The notes: generated from the sequence alone by a model not told the origin. Numbered from the stretch's first letter, positions 5,931 to 12,556 are shown. The stretch: DNA of 18,381 nucleotides from CAJKWP01 sp050943075 (GCA_050943075.1 JBMNOM010000017.1:1-18381), one strand, 5' to 3'. Translations and numbers: made by a program.

Positions 5931-6680
5931 TTAATTTTCAAAGGTGTGTTGTTTTGGGTGACTTAAAATATTGCCAGTGGCAGAAATAATTAAAAGTTCT
6001 TTGCCAAAAGTTTGTTTTAAAAAGGCAAATTTTTCTGCGTTTTGTTCAATTTTTTTGTCAATGATAATTCCGCTTAAAGTTGAATATGGAATGCCAAGTG
6101 GAATTGAAGATTGTCCAAGTTTAAAGTTATATTGGCTCATGCTTTTTCTTGATTTTAAAGAATAGCAAAATTCTTCATCAATAAATCCCAAAAGGTCCGC
6201 GTGGTCATCTGCAAACAAATCTTTTTTAAGATATTTTTTAATTGCAGGGTTTTCAGTGTTTACAATAAAAGCAAGCATTTCCCCACTTGCACTTGCATCC
6301 TCGGTTGGCAAATATCTTAAAAGCCTTGGGTTGTTTGAAGATGATAAAAGTTCTTTAACTGTTATACTCTTGCCACAAACATTTTTAAAAAAGTCTGCCA
6401 TGAAATATGTTTCGCCATAGCGCTCTTTCACCTTGCTTGCAAATTCACTTGAAAGAATGCCTTCTTGTTTAATTTGCAAAAGTTTTTCCTTGCTGAATGA
6501 AGTGCAGTGAATAAGCGCCTCGTTTGGAATTAAAAGTTGGTTTTGCGAAATGTGAGAAAGCAAATTATTTTCAAATTTAATTTTCTTCAGCACATCATAT
6601 TTTGTTTTTTGTTCAAGCAGAATTTTAACAATTTTGTTGCTTATTTTGCTTGCTTCAGCAATGCTTTCCTTAAAAAACAT
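5931..6680 (-). CDS. Hypothetical protein with faint ADP-ribosyltransferase-like pattern
   Basis: I do not recognise the family with confidence. The 249-residue protein has no signal peptide or membrane segment. Residues 56-76 (ALIHCTSFSKEKLLQIKQEG) fit the HxT/S...LxxIxxxGI pattern that opens ADP-ribosyltransferase-fold enzymes (KptA, DarT and PARP-like toxins), and GETYFMADFF (89-98) resembles the following strand with its aromatic residue. The segment IPYSTLSGIIID (197-208) resembles the last core strand. A catalytic Glu cannot be placed. This is inference from pattern only. The ATG has AGAGGA eight bases upstream and an ideal promoter at 6701-6729. It is monocistronic, so there is no antitoxin-like partner next to it in the same direction. 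Confidence 0.7.
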   Translation of the reverse strand: MFFKESIAEASKISNKIVKILLEQKTKYDVLKKIKFENNLLSHISQNQLLIPNEALIHCTSFSKEKLLQIKQEGILSSEFASKVKERYGETYFMADFFKNVCGKSITVKELLSSSNNPRLLRYLPTEDASASGEMLAFIVNTENPAIKKYLKKDLFADDHADLLGFIDEEFCYSLKSRKSMSQYNFKLGQSSIPLGIPYSTLSGIIIDKKIEQNAEKFAFLKQTFGKELLIISATGNILSHPKQHTFEN

Positions 6681-6700
6681 AAATGTAATCCTCTAAAAAA

Positions 6701-6729
6701 ATAATAACACACGCGCATAAACTTGTCAA
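6701..6729 (-). promoter_or_regulatory. Promoter of the 249-residue gene
   Basis: On the minus strand: TTGACA (6724-6729), exactly 17 bases, TATTAT (6701-6706). Confidence 0.85.
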
Positions 6730-6795
6730 TTTTTTAAAATTGCTTGCTTTCCGTGGTTAAAAGAAAGGGAAGTTAAACAAAAGTTAAAAAGACAA

Positions 6796-6826
6796 TAAAA
6801 AAACAGAAAATTGTCTTTCTGTTTTT
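6796..6826 (-). terminator. Terminator of the gene at 6838-7176
   Basis: ACAGAAA (6803-6809) and TTTCTGT (6816-6822) form the stem, extended by A/T pairs, with a T-run on the minus strand. GACAAT (6791-6796) can also pair with ATTGTC (6810-6815), which forms the loop, so two hairpins compete. Confidence 0.75.
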
Positions 6827-6837
6827 GTTTTAATTTA

Positions 6838-7176
6838 TTATTGAGAAAATTCTTCTTCTTGTGTTTTCCTTGCTTCTTTTTGAATTGCTTCCATGTTTTC
6901 AGCAATAAAGCCTGCCAAAACCAAAACAACTTCTCTTGAGTTAAATTTTCTTTTTTCTGCGTCAAAAATCATCATTGCTTTAATTAATAGGTTTTCATAT
7001 AATCTTTTTTTGTCTGCAAACCAGTGAAAAAAGTTTACCGCGTGTTTTTTGTAAAGATCTGGATTTGTTTTACTTAAAGATTCTCCAAGTGCGTTAATTT
7101 TTTTAATTTCGTTTTTAAAACCTGTTTTGAAACAATACTTAATATTGCGAAGTGCAATTGCATATTCTTTTTTCAT
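6838..7176 (-). CDS. Hypothetical small helical protein, 112 residues
   Basis: I do not recognise it. It is rich in Lys, Glu, Ala and Leu and looks all-helical, with a cluster of aromatics in the centre (HAVNFFHWFADKKRLYENLL, about 45-64) and a charged C-terminus (KEARKTQEEEF). There is no signal peptide; the stretch VVLVLAGFIA (83-92) is hydrophobic but short and bounded by charges, so a helix core rather than a membrane span is likely. The ATG is preceded by GGGGTGA and a promoter at 7199-7227. It is a monocistronic unit of the same general type as the small gene at 9820-10170, but I see no convincing sequence similarity between them. Confidence 0.7.
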   Translation of the reverse strand: MKKEYAIALRNIKYCFKTGFKNEIKKINALGESLSKTNPDLYKKHAVNFFHWFADKKRLYENLLIKAMMIFDAEKRKFNSREVVLVLAGFIAENMEAIQKEARKTQEEEFSQ

Positions 7177-7198
7177 AATTCACCCCTGTCTTGTAAAT

Positions 7199-7227
7199 AT
7201 ATTACCATGTATTTTGTTAAATTACAA
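7199..7227 (-). promoter_or_regulatory. Promoter of the 112-residue gene
   Basis: On the minus strand: TTGTAA (7222-7227), 17 bases, TAATAT (7199-7204) with extended -10 TGG. Confidence 0.7.
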
Positions 7228-7337
7228 TACATATTTTTTTACAATTTTAACTTTTTTAGTTGCTGTTAATTATATTTATACATTTTTTGAATTAACTTTA
7301 TGTTTTAATATAGTTATATTATCTTTTGGTAAAGTGT

Positions 7338-7366
7338 TTGTCCAAAAGAGTTAATTTTGGTATATT
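7338..7366 (+). promoter_or_regulatory. Promoter upstream of the AraC remnant
   Basis: TTGTCC (7338-7343), 17 bases, TATATT (7361-7366) with extended -10 TGG. The leader after it holds a seven-codon frame (7395-7418, MAKKSSF) behind a GGTGG, then a perfect AAGGAGG for the AraC remnant. Confidence 0.6.
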
Positions 7367-7458
7367 GTAATTATATGAAAGGTGGGGTTTTAAGATGGCA
7401 AAAAAGTCGAGTTTTTAATGCCAATATCTTTTATAATGATTAAACAAGGAGGAAATGA

Positions 7459-7779
7459 ATGGAAGAGCATATTGTTGCTGTGCAAAAAATGCAAAGATAT
7501 ATACACGAACATTTCGATGAAAATATATCAATGCAACAATTGGCAGACGTTGCTTGTTATTCCAAATGGCATTGTATCGAATTTTTTATGACTATTTAAA
7601 AATGACCCCTGCCAGATATAAGACGCCTAAGGCTTTCAAAATCCGCAGAAGAAATTGTAAATGGAAAATCAAAAATTACTGATGTTGCTTTTCAGTTTGG
7701 TTTTAACAGTGTGGATGGCTATCAACGTGCTTTTTACAAAGAATTTGGTTGCAATCCAAAAGAGTTTTCCAAAAATTAA
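7459..7779 (+). pseudogene. Broken AraC-family transcriptional regulator (DNA-binding domain)
   Basis: Translated in pieces, this is an AraC/XylS helix-turn-helix domain. The first frame gives MEEHIVAVQKMQRYIHEHF, then ENISMQQLADVACYSKWHC, then runs into a TAA at 7597. The second frame from 7578 gives RIFYDYLKMTPARY. From 7621 the first frame resumes with RRLRLSKSAEEIVNGKSKIT, DVAFQFGFNSVDGYQRAFYK and EFGCNPKEFSKN. One base is missing near 7576 and two near 7620; together they restore the frame, but the stop in between breaks it. Both helix-turn-helix units are recognisable. A perfect AAGGAGG ribosome binding site remains at 7446-7452. The C-terminal ligand domain of larger relatives is absent: after the TAA at 7777 the same frame reads TQIILFRPIDIKERKEN, which could be its remnant, and continues into the next gene. 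Confidence 0.8.
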
Positions 7780-7836
7780 ACTCAAATCATTTTATTTCGT
7801 CCAATAGACATTAAAGAAAGAAAGGAGAATATCAAT

Positions 7837-8601
7837 ATAAAAAAATCACAAATTTTTGTTTCCTTGCTCTTGTGCTTTGTGCTTGGGCTTGGCGGCGGCG
7901 TTTTCGTGAAAGACAAATTTTTCTCAAAAGAACAAGCGCTTGCATTCAGTGCAAAAGAAGTGACAACTGCGGTTAATCAAGCTTATGTAAGGCTTAATGG
8001 ACAAACCTTAATTACAGAAAATCCACAAAACAAATATCTTGCCAAAACAGAAGGAAGCAATATTGAAGAAATTGTTAAACAAGAAAACTCATCTGTTGCG
8101 TTCTTGGAAAGACAAGGTTCAACTTTGGTGCATAACAACACAACACTTCAATTAAAAGATCTTTCAAAACCTGTGTTTAATTTAATTAACAAATTGTTTG
8201 AAGCAGGCGCTTACGACGTTATGTCAACCACACTTCTTTTTGAAGTGAGAAACGCAAAAGTGCAACCATCAAATTTTGATTTGAAAATTAAAATGGTTGG
8301 CTATCAAAACGGAATTGGAGTGGAATACTCAATTTCAACTGAACAATCATTTATTTATGAAACAATTTACATTGGATTAGACCAAGATAAAAACGTGGAA
8401 ACAATCACATATCTTTCAGTGCAAGACACAATTATGTATGGAATTTACAATGTGAAAGACGACAAAGTGTTAACATTAAACCCAGAATATTCAGGCTTTG
8501 GGGCAGCAGTTAATGAAATGGTTAACATGTCAAACGTTATGAGATTTACAAAAGGAACACTTAAAACAGGTATTGATATTGCTGCAATTCTTTGGGCATA
8601 A
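7837..8601 (+). CDS. Membrane-anchored extracytoplasmic protein of unknown family, ATA start suspected
   Basis: I do not recognise the family. The 254-residue product would begin (M)KKSQIFVSLLLCFVLGLGGG: two lysines, then a hydrophobic segment (about 6-24), which is a typical signal-anchor. The rest is soluble, beta-rich in the second half (SNFDLKIKMVGYQNGIGVEY and onward) and probably faces outside. An AAAGGAG ribosome binding site (7821-7827) points to codon 7837, but this codon is ATA, not ATG. The first conventional in-frame start, TTG at 7864, would remove the lysines and part of the hydrophobic segment and lies 36 bases from the ribosome binding site. So either AUA is used or the start has mutated. 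It is in the same frame as the AraC remnant, separated by one TAA. A terminator follows at 8622. Confidence 0.7.
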   Translation: MKKSQIFVSLLLCFVLGLGGGVFVKDKFFSKEQALAFSAKEVTTAVNQAYVRLNGQTLITENPQNKYLAKTEGSNIEEIVKQENSSVAFLERQGSTLVHNNTTLQLKDLSKPVFNLINKLFEAGAYDVMSTTLLFEVRNAKVQPSNFDLKIKMVGYQNGIGVEYSISTEQSFIYETIYIGLDQDKNVETITYLSVQDTIMYGIYNVKDDKVLTLNPEYSGFGAAVNEMVNMSNVMRFTKGTLKTGIDIAAILWA

Positions 8602-8621
8602 TTTCATTTATTAAAAAATTT

Positions 8622-8649
8622 AAAAGAGCATTAATATATGCTCTTTTTT
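8622..8649 (+). terminator. Terminator after the first anchored protein gene
   Basis: AGAGCAT (8625-8631) pairs with ATGCTCT (8638-8644), flanked by A's before and a T-run after. The remaining 130 bases to the next promoter show nothing. Confidence 0.8.
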
Positions 8650-8781
8650 GTTTGATTGCAAATTTCTTAAAAAATTCACTTAAATTTGGCATGGTTATTT
8701 CATCAAGCAAAACTTGTGTGATAACATTACTTTTGTAAGGCTAAAACGCTTTTTGTTTTGGATAAATTGCCGTAAGCAAAA

Positions 8782-8811
8782 TTGACAAAATCAAGTGTTT
8801 TGTGTTATTAT
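8782..8811 (+). promoter_or_regulatory. Promoter of the second anchored protein gene
   Basis: TTGACA (8782-8787), 18-base spacer, TATTAT (8806-8811), or TTATTA at 17 bases. The TTG of this -35 is in frame with the gene and could be mistaken for its start codon. Confidence 0.75.
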
Positions 8812-8832
8812 TTAATTGAAGGAGTTAAAGAA

Positions 8833-9756
8833 TTGTATAAGGGAAGGAAATATAATATTATCATAATATTTATGCTTTTCTTAATTTCTATAACTGCGGT
8901 TTTGCCATCTGTTCTTTTTAGCAGTGGCGGTGTTCCTTTGCCTAATATAGACACAGAAATTCCAGCCGAGCAAGAGGAACAGAATTTTAACGACGAATTA
9001 AGCAAACAAGCGCCGCCTTCAAGCGCAGGCGCTTTTGAGCGTATTAGTTATGCCTTAAAAGTTTTAAAAGAAGGCAATGGCTTCAAAAGTTATTATTCCT
9101 CTGTTTTTGATGTGATGAACAATCAACAAACTGTGTATATGCGAAGTTATAAAGGTAATGGTTATGACTTAACAGAAGAGTGGTATAAAATGTATGGCAT
9201 TGGCGCATCCATGGGCCGCAATGAGTTTAGAACACATTTTTCCGATGGTCAAACAATTAAACGCAGGTTAATCACAAATAAAAATCATTATAATATAGAC
9301 ACAAAAACCTACACAGCGTCTTATGCTGATGAGGTAAAAGAATTTACACTTGACCAATGGTTTAATATTGAAAAGCAAACAAGGCTTAATCATTTTCCAA
9401 TTGATGTGACAAAAGACAACATAAACATCATAAACTTTGATAAAACTTCAGACACAAAAAACTATATCATTAAATTCAAAATGAATCTTTCACGTTTGCC
9501 AGAAGAATATCTTGCAATTTTTAAAAACAATGGCGGCGAGAATGTTGTTATTAACGAAGTGTCATTAACTTTTAAAATAAGCAAAAAAACAGGCTTTTTG
9601 ATTAGCTATGAAAAAATTGAAAAATTTAGTGCTTCTTATGCAGGCTTAAGTGCGCCTTGTCAATATTACACAAAAGAAAGTTTTGAAAAAATGCACACGT
9701 CTTTTTACCCAGAAATCAAGGCGCTTGCTGTAGCATCATTTGGCGTGCAAATTTAA
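8833..9756 (+). CDS. Membrane-anchored extracytoplasmic protein of unknown family, TTG start
   Basis: I do not recognise the family. The 307-residue product starts MYKGRKYNIIIIFMLFLISI: three basic residues, then a hydrophobic segment (about 8-30), so a signal-anchor or signal peptide. A Pro/Glu/Gln-rich linker (about 33-65) follows, then a soluble domain rich in Tyr, Asn and Lys with recurring strand-like stretches (YIIKFKMNL, EVSLTFKIS). I chose TTG at 8833 because GAAGGAG (8818-8824) lies eight bases before it, and because the in-frame TTG at 8782 is the -35 of the promoter. It follows another anchored protein, each with its own terminator, which hints at related surface roles, but I see no sequence similarity between the two. 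Function is unknown. Confidence 0.8.
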   Translation: MYKGRKYNIIIIFMLFLISITAVLPSVLFSSGGVPLPNIDTEIPAEQEEQNFNDELSKQAPPSSAGAFERISYALKVLKEGNGFKSYYSSVFDVMNNQQTVYMRSYKGNGYDLTEEWYKMYGIGASMGRNEFRTHFSDGQTIKRRLITNKNHYNIDTKTYTASYADEVKEFTLDQWFNIEKQTRLNHFPIDVTKDNINIINFDKTSDTKNYIIKFKMNLSRLPEEYLAIFKNNGGENVVINEVSLTFKISKKTGFLISYEKIEKFSASYAGLSAPCQYYTKESFEKMHTSFYPEIKALAVASFGVQI

Positions 9757-9763
9757 TTATAAT

Positions 9764-9800
9764 AAAAAAAGAAAACTCTTAAATTGCTTAAGAGTTTTTT
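9764..9800. terminator. Bidirectional terminator
   Basis: AAAACTCTTAA (9772-9782) and TTAAGAGTTTT (9788-9798) form a perfect 11-bp stem with loop ATTGC, with T-runs on both strands (7 on the minus side, 9770-9764). It serves the convergent genes ending at 9756 and 9820. Confidence 0.85.
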
Positions 9801-9819
9801 TGTTTATATTATCAAAAAA

Positions 9820-10170
9820 TTATTTAATTTCTCTGTCAAAACCATTTTGTTGTTTTGCAATTTGTTTTTCGCGCTTAAAAGTTGCCCTAATTAATGCAAG
9901 GTTGTAATTGATGTATTGTTTAAGAACTTGAACACTGTCTGTAATTTCTTTTCTGGAAACAAATTCAACAAGCAAAGGATAAAGCGTTTCTCCTGTTGTG
10001 TTGTCGTTAAAATGCTTAAAAAACATTTCATAACATTTTGCAAACAATTCTTTGCTGAATGTCCAAATTTTGGATTCGAAATCTTCAAAATTTAAAAGAA
10101 TTTTGTCATATTGTTCCGAGTTTAAAAACTCTTGCAAATCTTTAATATTCTTCTCGTGGTTGGTTGACAT
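9820..10170 (-). CDS. Hypothetical helical protein, 116 residues
   Basis: I do not recognise it. It is predominantly helical and charged, with a pattern of heptad-like Leu, Ile and Phe (IKDLQEFLNS; ILLNFEDFESKIWTFSKELF; YINYNLALIRATFKREKQIA). There is no signal peptide or membrane helix, so it is probably cytoplasmic. The ATG at 10170 has GAGGTGG a few bases upstream and a good promoter at 10210-10237. It is divergent from rpsF with about 260 bases between, and it has a shared terminator downstream. Size and style are like other small helical orphans in this window. Confidence 0.7.
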   Translation of the reverse strand: MSTNHEKNIKDLQEFLNSEQYDKILLNFEDFESKIWTFSKELFAKCYEMFFKHFNDNTTGETLYPLLVEFVSRKEITDSVQVLKQYINYNLALIRATFKREKQIAKQQNGFDREIK

Positions 10171-10209
10171 AGTCCACCTCGTTTTTTCTTTTTTGTTTTA
10201 TTTTAGAAT

Positions 10210-10237
10210 ATTATACCATATTTTAAATTTTTTGCAA
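10210..10237 (-). promoter_or_regulatory. Promoter of the 116-residue gene
   Basis: On the minus strand: TTGCAA (10232-10237), 16 bases, TATAAT (10210-10215) with extended -10 TGG. Confidence 0.75.
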
Positions 10238-10329
10238 TAAAAAATATTATTTTGGTAAAAGCATGGAAAATTTGTTTGCGTCTAGGTTATATTATTAATA
10301 ATAAGTTTACATTTGTTGTTTAAAAATTC

Positions 10330-10358
10330 TTGCTATTCTAAAATTCCTGTGCTATACT
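10330..10358 (+). promoter_or_regulatory. Promoter of the rpsF-ssb-rpsR operon
   Basis: TTGCTA (10330-10335), 17 bases, TATACT (10353-10358) with extended -10 TGC. Start point near 10365, giving a leader of about 70 nt. Confidence 0.8.
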
Positions 10359-10366
10359 TTGTTTCA

Positions 10367-10410
10367 GAAGGCGAATGCTTTCCTTGTTTTTTGTTAACCG
10401 CAAAAAACCG
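10367..10410 (+). promoter_or_regulatory. Structured rpsF mRNA leader, candidate S6:S18 autoregulatory site
   Basis: Two hairpins lie between the start point and the ribosome binding site. GAAGGC (10367-10372) pairs with GCTTTC (10377-10382, one G-U) around GAAT. TTTTTTG (10387-10393) pairs with CAAAAAA (10401-10407), leaving a loop that ends in CCG; a second CCG follows at 10408-10410. The known S6:S18 leader in many bacteria presents a CCG in a hairpin context to bind the S6-S18 dimer and repress the operon. The match is by eye only. Confidence 0.45.
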
Positions 10411-10434
10411 ATTTAGACCAAAAGGAGGTAAAAT

Positions 10435-10710
10435 ATGAATAAGTACGAACTTCTCTTAGTGATTGATCGTGACGCAACAGATGAAAAACGCGAAGAATTA
10501 ATCAACCGTTTCAAAAGTATGATTGACGGCGAAGTTGTTTCACTTGACAAATGGGGAATGAAGAAATTTGCTTATCCAATCAACTTCAAAAACGAAGGCT
10601 TTTATTTAGTGATGACATTCACAACATCAAATGCTAGCCTTGTTTCTGAGATGGGCAATTTATTGAACATTACTGACGGTATAGTTAGATATTTGTTCGT
10701 TAGAAAATAA
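10435..10710 (+). CDS. rpsF: 30S ribosomal protein bS6
   Basis: bS6 binds the central domain of 16S rRNA as a dimer with bS18 during assembly of the 30S platform. The 91-residue product reads MNKYELLLVIDRDATDEKRE at the start, and MKKFAYPINFKNEGFYLVMTF (42-62) in the middle, the classic strand pair of the ferredoxin-like fold. It is of normal length for the family and lacks the acidic tail of the E. coli protein. AAAGGAGGT at 10421-10429 and ATG at 10435 leave no doubt about the start. It is first in an operon with ssb (15-base gap) and rpsR (13-base gap), the standard bacterial order. Confidence 0.97.
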   Translation: MNKYELLLVIDRDATDEKREELINRFKSMIDGEVVSLDKWGMKKFAYPINFKNEGFYLVMTFTTSNASLVSEMGNLLNITDGIVRYLFVRK

Positions 10711-10725
10711 TTTTAGGAGATTATT

Positions 10726-11118
10726 ATGAATAAAGTTTTATTAATTGGAAACTTGACAAAAGATCCAGAACTCTCACAAACAAACAGTGGTAAAAGCGTA
10801 TGTCGTTTCACACTTGCAGTGCAAAGAAGATTTTCAGGCGCTGATGGAAACCGTGAAGCAGACTTTTTGAACATTGTTGTTTGGGGAAACAACGCAGAAA
10901 ACTGCCACAAATATTTAAAGAAAGGCAGTAAAGCATCAGTAGTTGGTGAAATTCAAACCGGAAGCTATGAAGCTCAAGACGGAACAAAACGCTATACAAC
11001 AGACATTGTTGCAAGCGAAGTTGAATTTTTGTCCACAAAACAAGCAGGTGAAGGCGCATCAAGAAAAGAAAATGTGACAGAACTTGAACCTATTGATGAC
11101 GACAATTTACCATTTTAA
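10726..11118 (+). CDS. ssb: Single-stranded DNA-binding protein
   Basis: SSB coats single-stranded DNA in replication, repair and recombination and recruits partner proteins through its C-terminal tip. The OB-fold domain spans about 1-108: MNKVLLIGNLTKDPELSQT, then FTLAVQRRF (28-36), ADFLNIVVWGNNAENCHKYL (45-64) and KGSKASVVGEIQ. The linker is short and the protein ends in DDDNLPF, a slight variant of the DDDIPF tip. At 130 residues it is at the short end of the family, with little of the usual glycine/glutamine linker. The ATG at 10726 has AGGAG upstream. Its place between rpsF and rpsR is typical for Bacillota. Confidence 0.97.
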   Translation: MNKVLLIGNLTKDPELSQTNSGKSVCRFTLAVQRRFSGADGNREADFLNIVVWGNNAENCHKYLKKGSKASVVGEIQTGSYEAQDGTKRYTTDIVASEVEFLSTKQAGEGASRKENVTELEPIDDDNLPF

Positions 11119-11131
11119 TTAGGAGGATATT

Positions 11132-11431
11132 ATGAGCGATAAAGAAAAACTCGTTGAAGCTGACTTGACACACGATGCAGCAGAAGTTAACGAAGAAAAA
11201 GGCTATAAAAAATTCCGTAAACGCAGTAAAAAGAAAGTTTGCATGTTCTGTTTAGACAAAGCAAAAGCTATTGACTATAAAGACGTTGCAACACTTAGAA
11301 AGTTTGTCACAGAAAAAGGAAAAATTGTTCCAAGAAGACAAACAGGCGTTTGCTCAAAACACCAAAGAGAATTAGCGCTTGAAATTAAAAGAGCAAGAAT
11401 TGTTGCACTTTTGCCATTTAAAGCAGACTAA
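11132..11431 (+). CDS. rpsR: 30S ribosomal protein bS18 (zinc-ligand form)
   Basis: bS18 pairs with bS6 on the 30S platform. The 99-residue product has a 25-residue acidic N-terminal extension (SDKEKLVEADLTHDAAEVNE) before the conserved core: KFRKRSKKKVCMFC (28-40), IDYKDVATLRKFVTEKGKI, PRRQTGVCSKHQREL and IKRARIVALLPF. Cys37, Cys40, Cys74 and His77 form a plausible zinc site, i.e. the ancestral C+ form rather than the cysteine-free one. The acidic extension is longer than usual. AGGAGGAT lies just before the ATG. It is last in the operon; a strong hairpin terminator follows at 11457. Confidence 0.97.
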   Translation: MSDKEKLVEADLTHDAAEVNEEKGYKKFRKRSKKKVCMFCLDKAKAIDYKDVATLRKFVTEKGKIVPRRQTGVCSKHQRELALEIKRARIVALLPFKAD

Positions 11432-11456
11432 GGGATGAGGGAACACAAAAAATTTT

Positions 11457-11495
11457 TAGCGGATAGCAATTAAATTGCTAGTCCGCTATTTTTTC
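11457..11495 (+). terminator. Long-stem terminator of the rpsF operon
   Basis: TAGCGGA-TAGCAAT (11457-11470) pairs with ATTGCTA-(G bulge)-TCCGCTA (11474-11488), loop TAA, then T's. An outer stem GATGAGGG (11434-11441) with CCCTCATC (11500-11507) encloses it, so the whole 3' end can fold into one long hairpin. Confidence 0.85.
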
Positions 11496-11507
11496 TTTCC
11501 CCTCATC

Positions 11508-11530
11508 GAATTTTCTTTTTAAGAAAATTC
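11508..11530. repeat. Perfect 10-bp inverted repeat
   Basis: GAATTTTCTT (11508-11517) and AAGAAAATTC (11521-11530) around TTT. It follows the operon terminator's outer stem without a gap, and no T-run follows it. Confidence 0.7.
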
Positions 11531-11534
11531 TGCT

Positions 11535-11616
11535 CCCCTTTTGGATTAAATGTCGCAACAAAAAATGCTTGTCTGAACTAAATTCAGCCCAATCATTTTT
11601 CTTATGCTCCGAGGGG
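11535..11616 (+). other. Candidate structured RNA: three nested stems
   Basis: P1: CCCCT-TT-TGGA (11535-11545) pairs with TCCGAGGGG (11608-11616), 9 bp with a two-base bulge and one G-U. P2: AAAAATG (11561-11567) with CATTTTT (11594-11600). P3: CTGAA (11573-11577) with TTCAG (11583-11587). The three stems are nested. Base composition here is balanced, unlike the skewed DNA that follows, which suggests a conserved element. No known riboswitch or ncRNA family is recognised. Confidence 0.4.
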
Positions 11617-12550
11617 TTTGTGTGTTGGTTGGGTTTTAAAAATCCATTCAAAGTATATCAATAGAAGAGTTGTTTTTTTTAATTTGTGGGTTGTTGGTTT
11701 CAATCCACTTTTTTATATTTTATTGGCTGGGTGCTTAGTTTTGAATGAGGCTTGAAAAATTTTGTTTTTTTGCTGTTTGGTTTGGTGGGTTTTGCTGTTG
11801 GGAAATTAAAGATTTTTATTTATTATTATAATATATATATTTATATAGAAAAAACAACATTATATAGTGTGGGGCTAATATGGGTGGAAGAAGTTAAGAA
11901 GTGTGACTTTAAGGTTGGGCAATAGAATGTTCTGCTTATAATGTTTTTATAAAATGAGTTTTAAATTGAATCTATAAACAAAATAAATTGAAGAGGTTTT
12001 GTTTATTTGATGGGTTTTGTTAATAGTGAAAGGCTTGTTTTTGTTAGAAAACAACTTTAAGGGTTTGAAGGTTTGTTCACGGTTTTTTGTTTGGCAAGGA
12101 ATAAGATAAAAAAACAAATTTGGATTGTTAGACTTTTTTTGGGGTTAAAATTATTGAATGGGATTAGAGGTAGTTGGTAAATTTTTTTATGATGGGTGGA
12201 GTGTTTGAATTTTTTTGTGGGATTGAGAACAAATGGCAAAATTGGAGAATATAATTTGTTTGGTTGGGTTATAGTTTTGTTTTGAAAAAGTTTTTGTTTG
12301 GAAAGGTTTTTATCTGAGTGGAAAAGAAAAAATATTGAATAAATTGTATAATTTTTTTTAAGAAAGGGAAAAATTTTAAAAAAGTTTGGGTAAAACAGGG
12401 CAAATTTTGATATTTTTGAAAAAAGTTTTTTGTCAAAAATGCACTTTGGGGGGGTGTAAAAATGCTCTTTTTTAAAGGGATTTGCAAACACCCGGCGGGG
12501 TGTTAATTGATTTGACGAAAAAAGTAAAAAAAATAAAAAAAAGTTTAAAA
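11617..12550. other. Gene-free tract with extreme G-over-C skew
   Basis: About 930 bases without a believable gene or RNA. The + strand is rich in G and T and almost free of C: a hand count of 12061-12240 gives 50 G and 7 C. An AT-dinucleotide run lies at 11821-11847, a G7 run near 12451, and a perfect hairpin AACACCC-GGCG-GGGTGTT at 12487-12504 just before the rRNA promoter. Long minus-strand frames here are composition artefacts. Confidence 0.7.
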
Positions 12551-12556
12551 AAAGTG

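Noticed and set aside
7395..7418. Seven-codon leader peptide frame (MAKKSSF) before the AraC remnant
   Set aside because: There is a GGTGG upstream, but no attenuator-like structure or codon run that would support a regulatory leader peptide.
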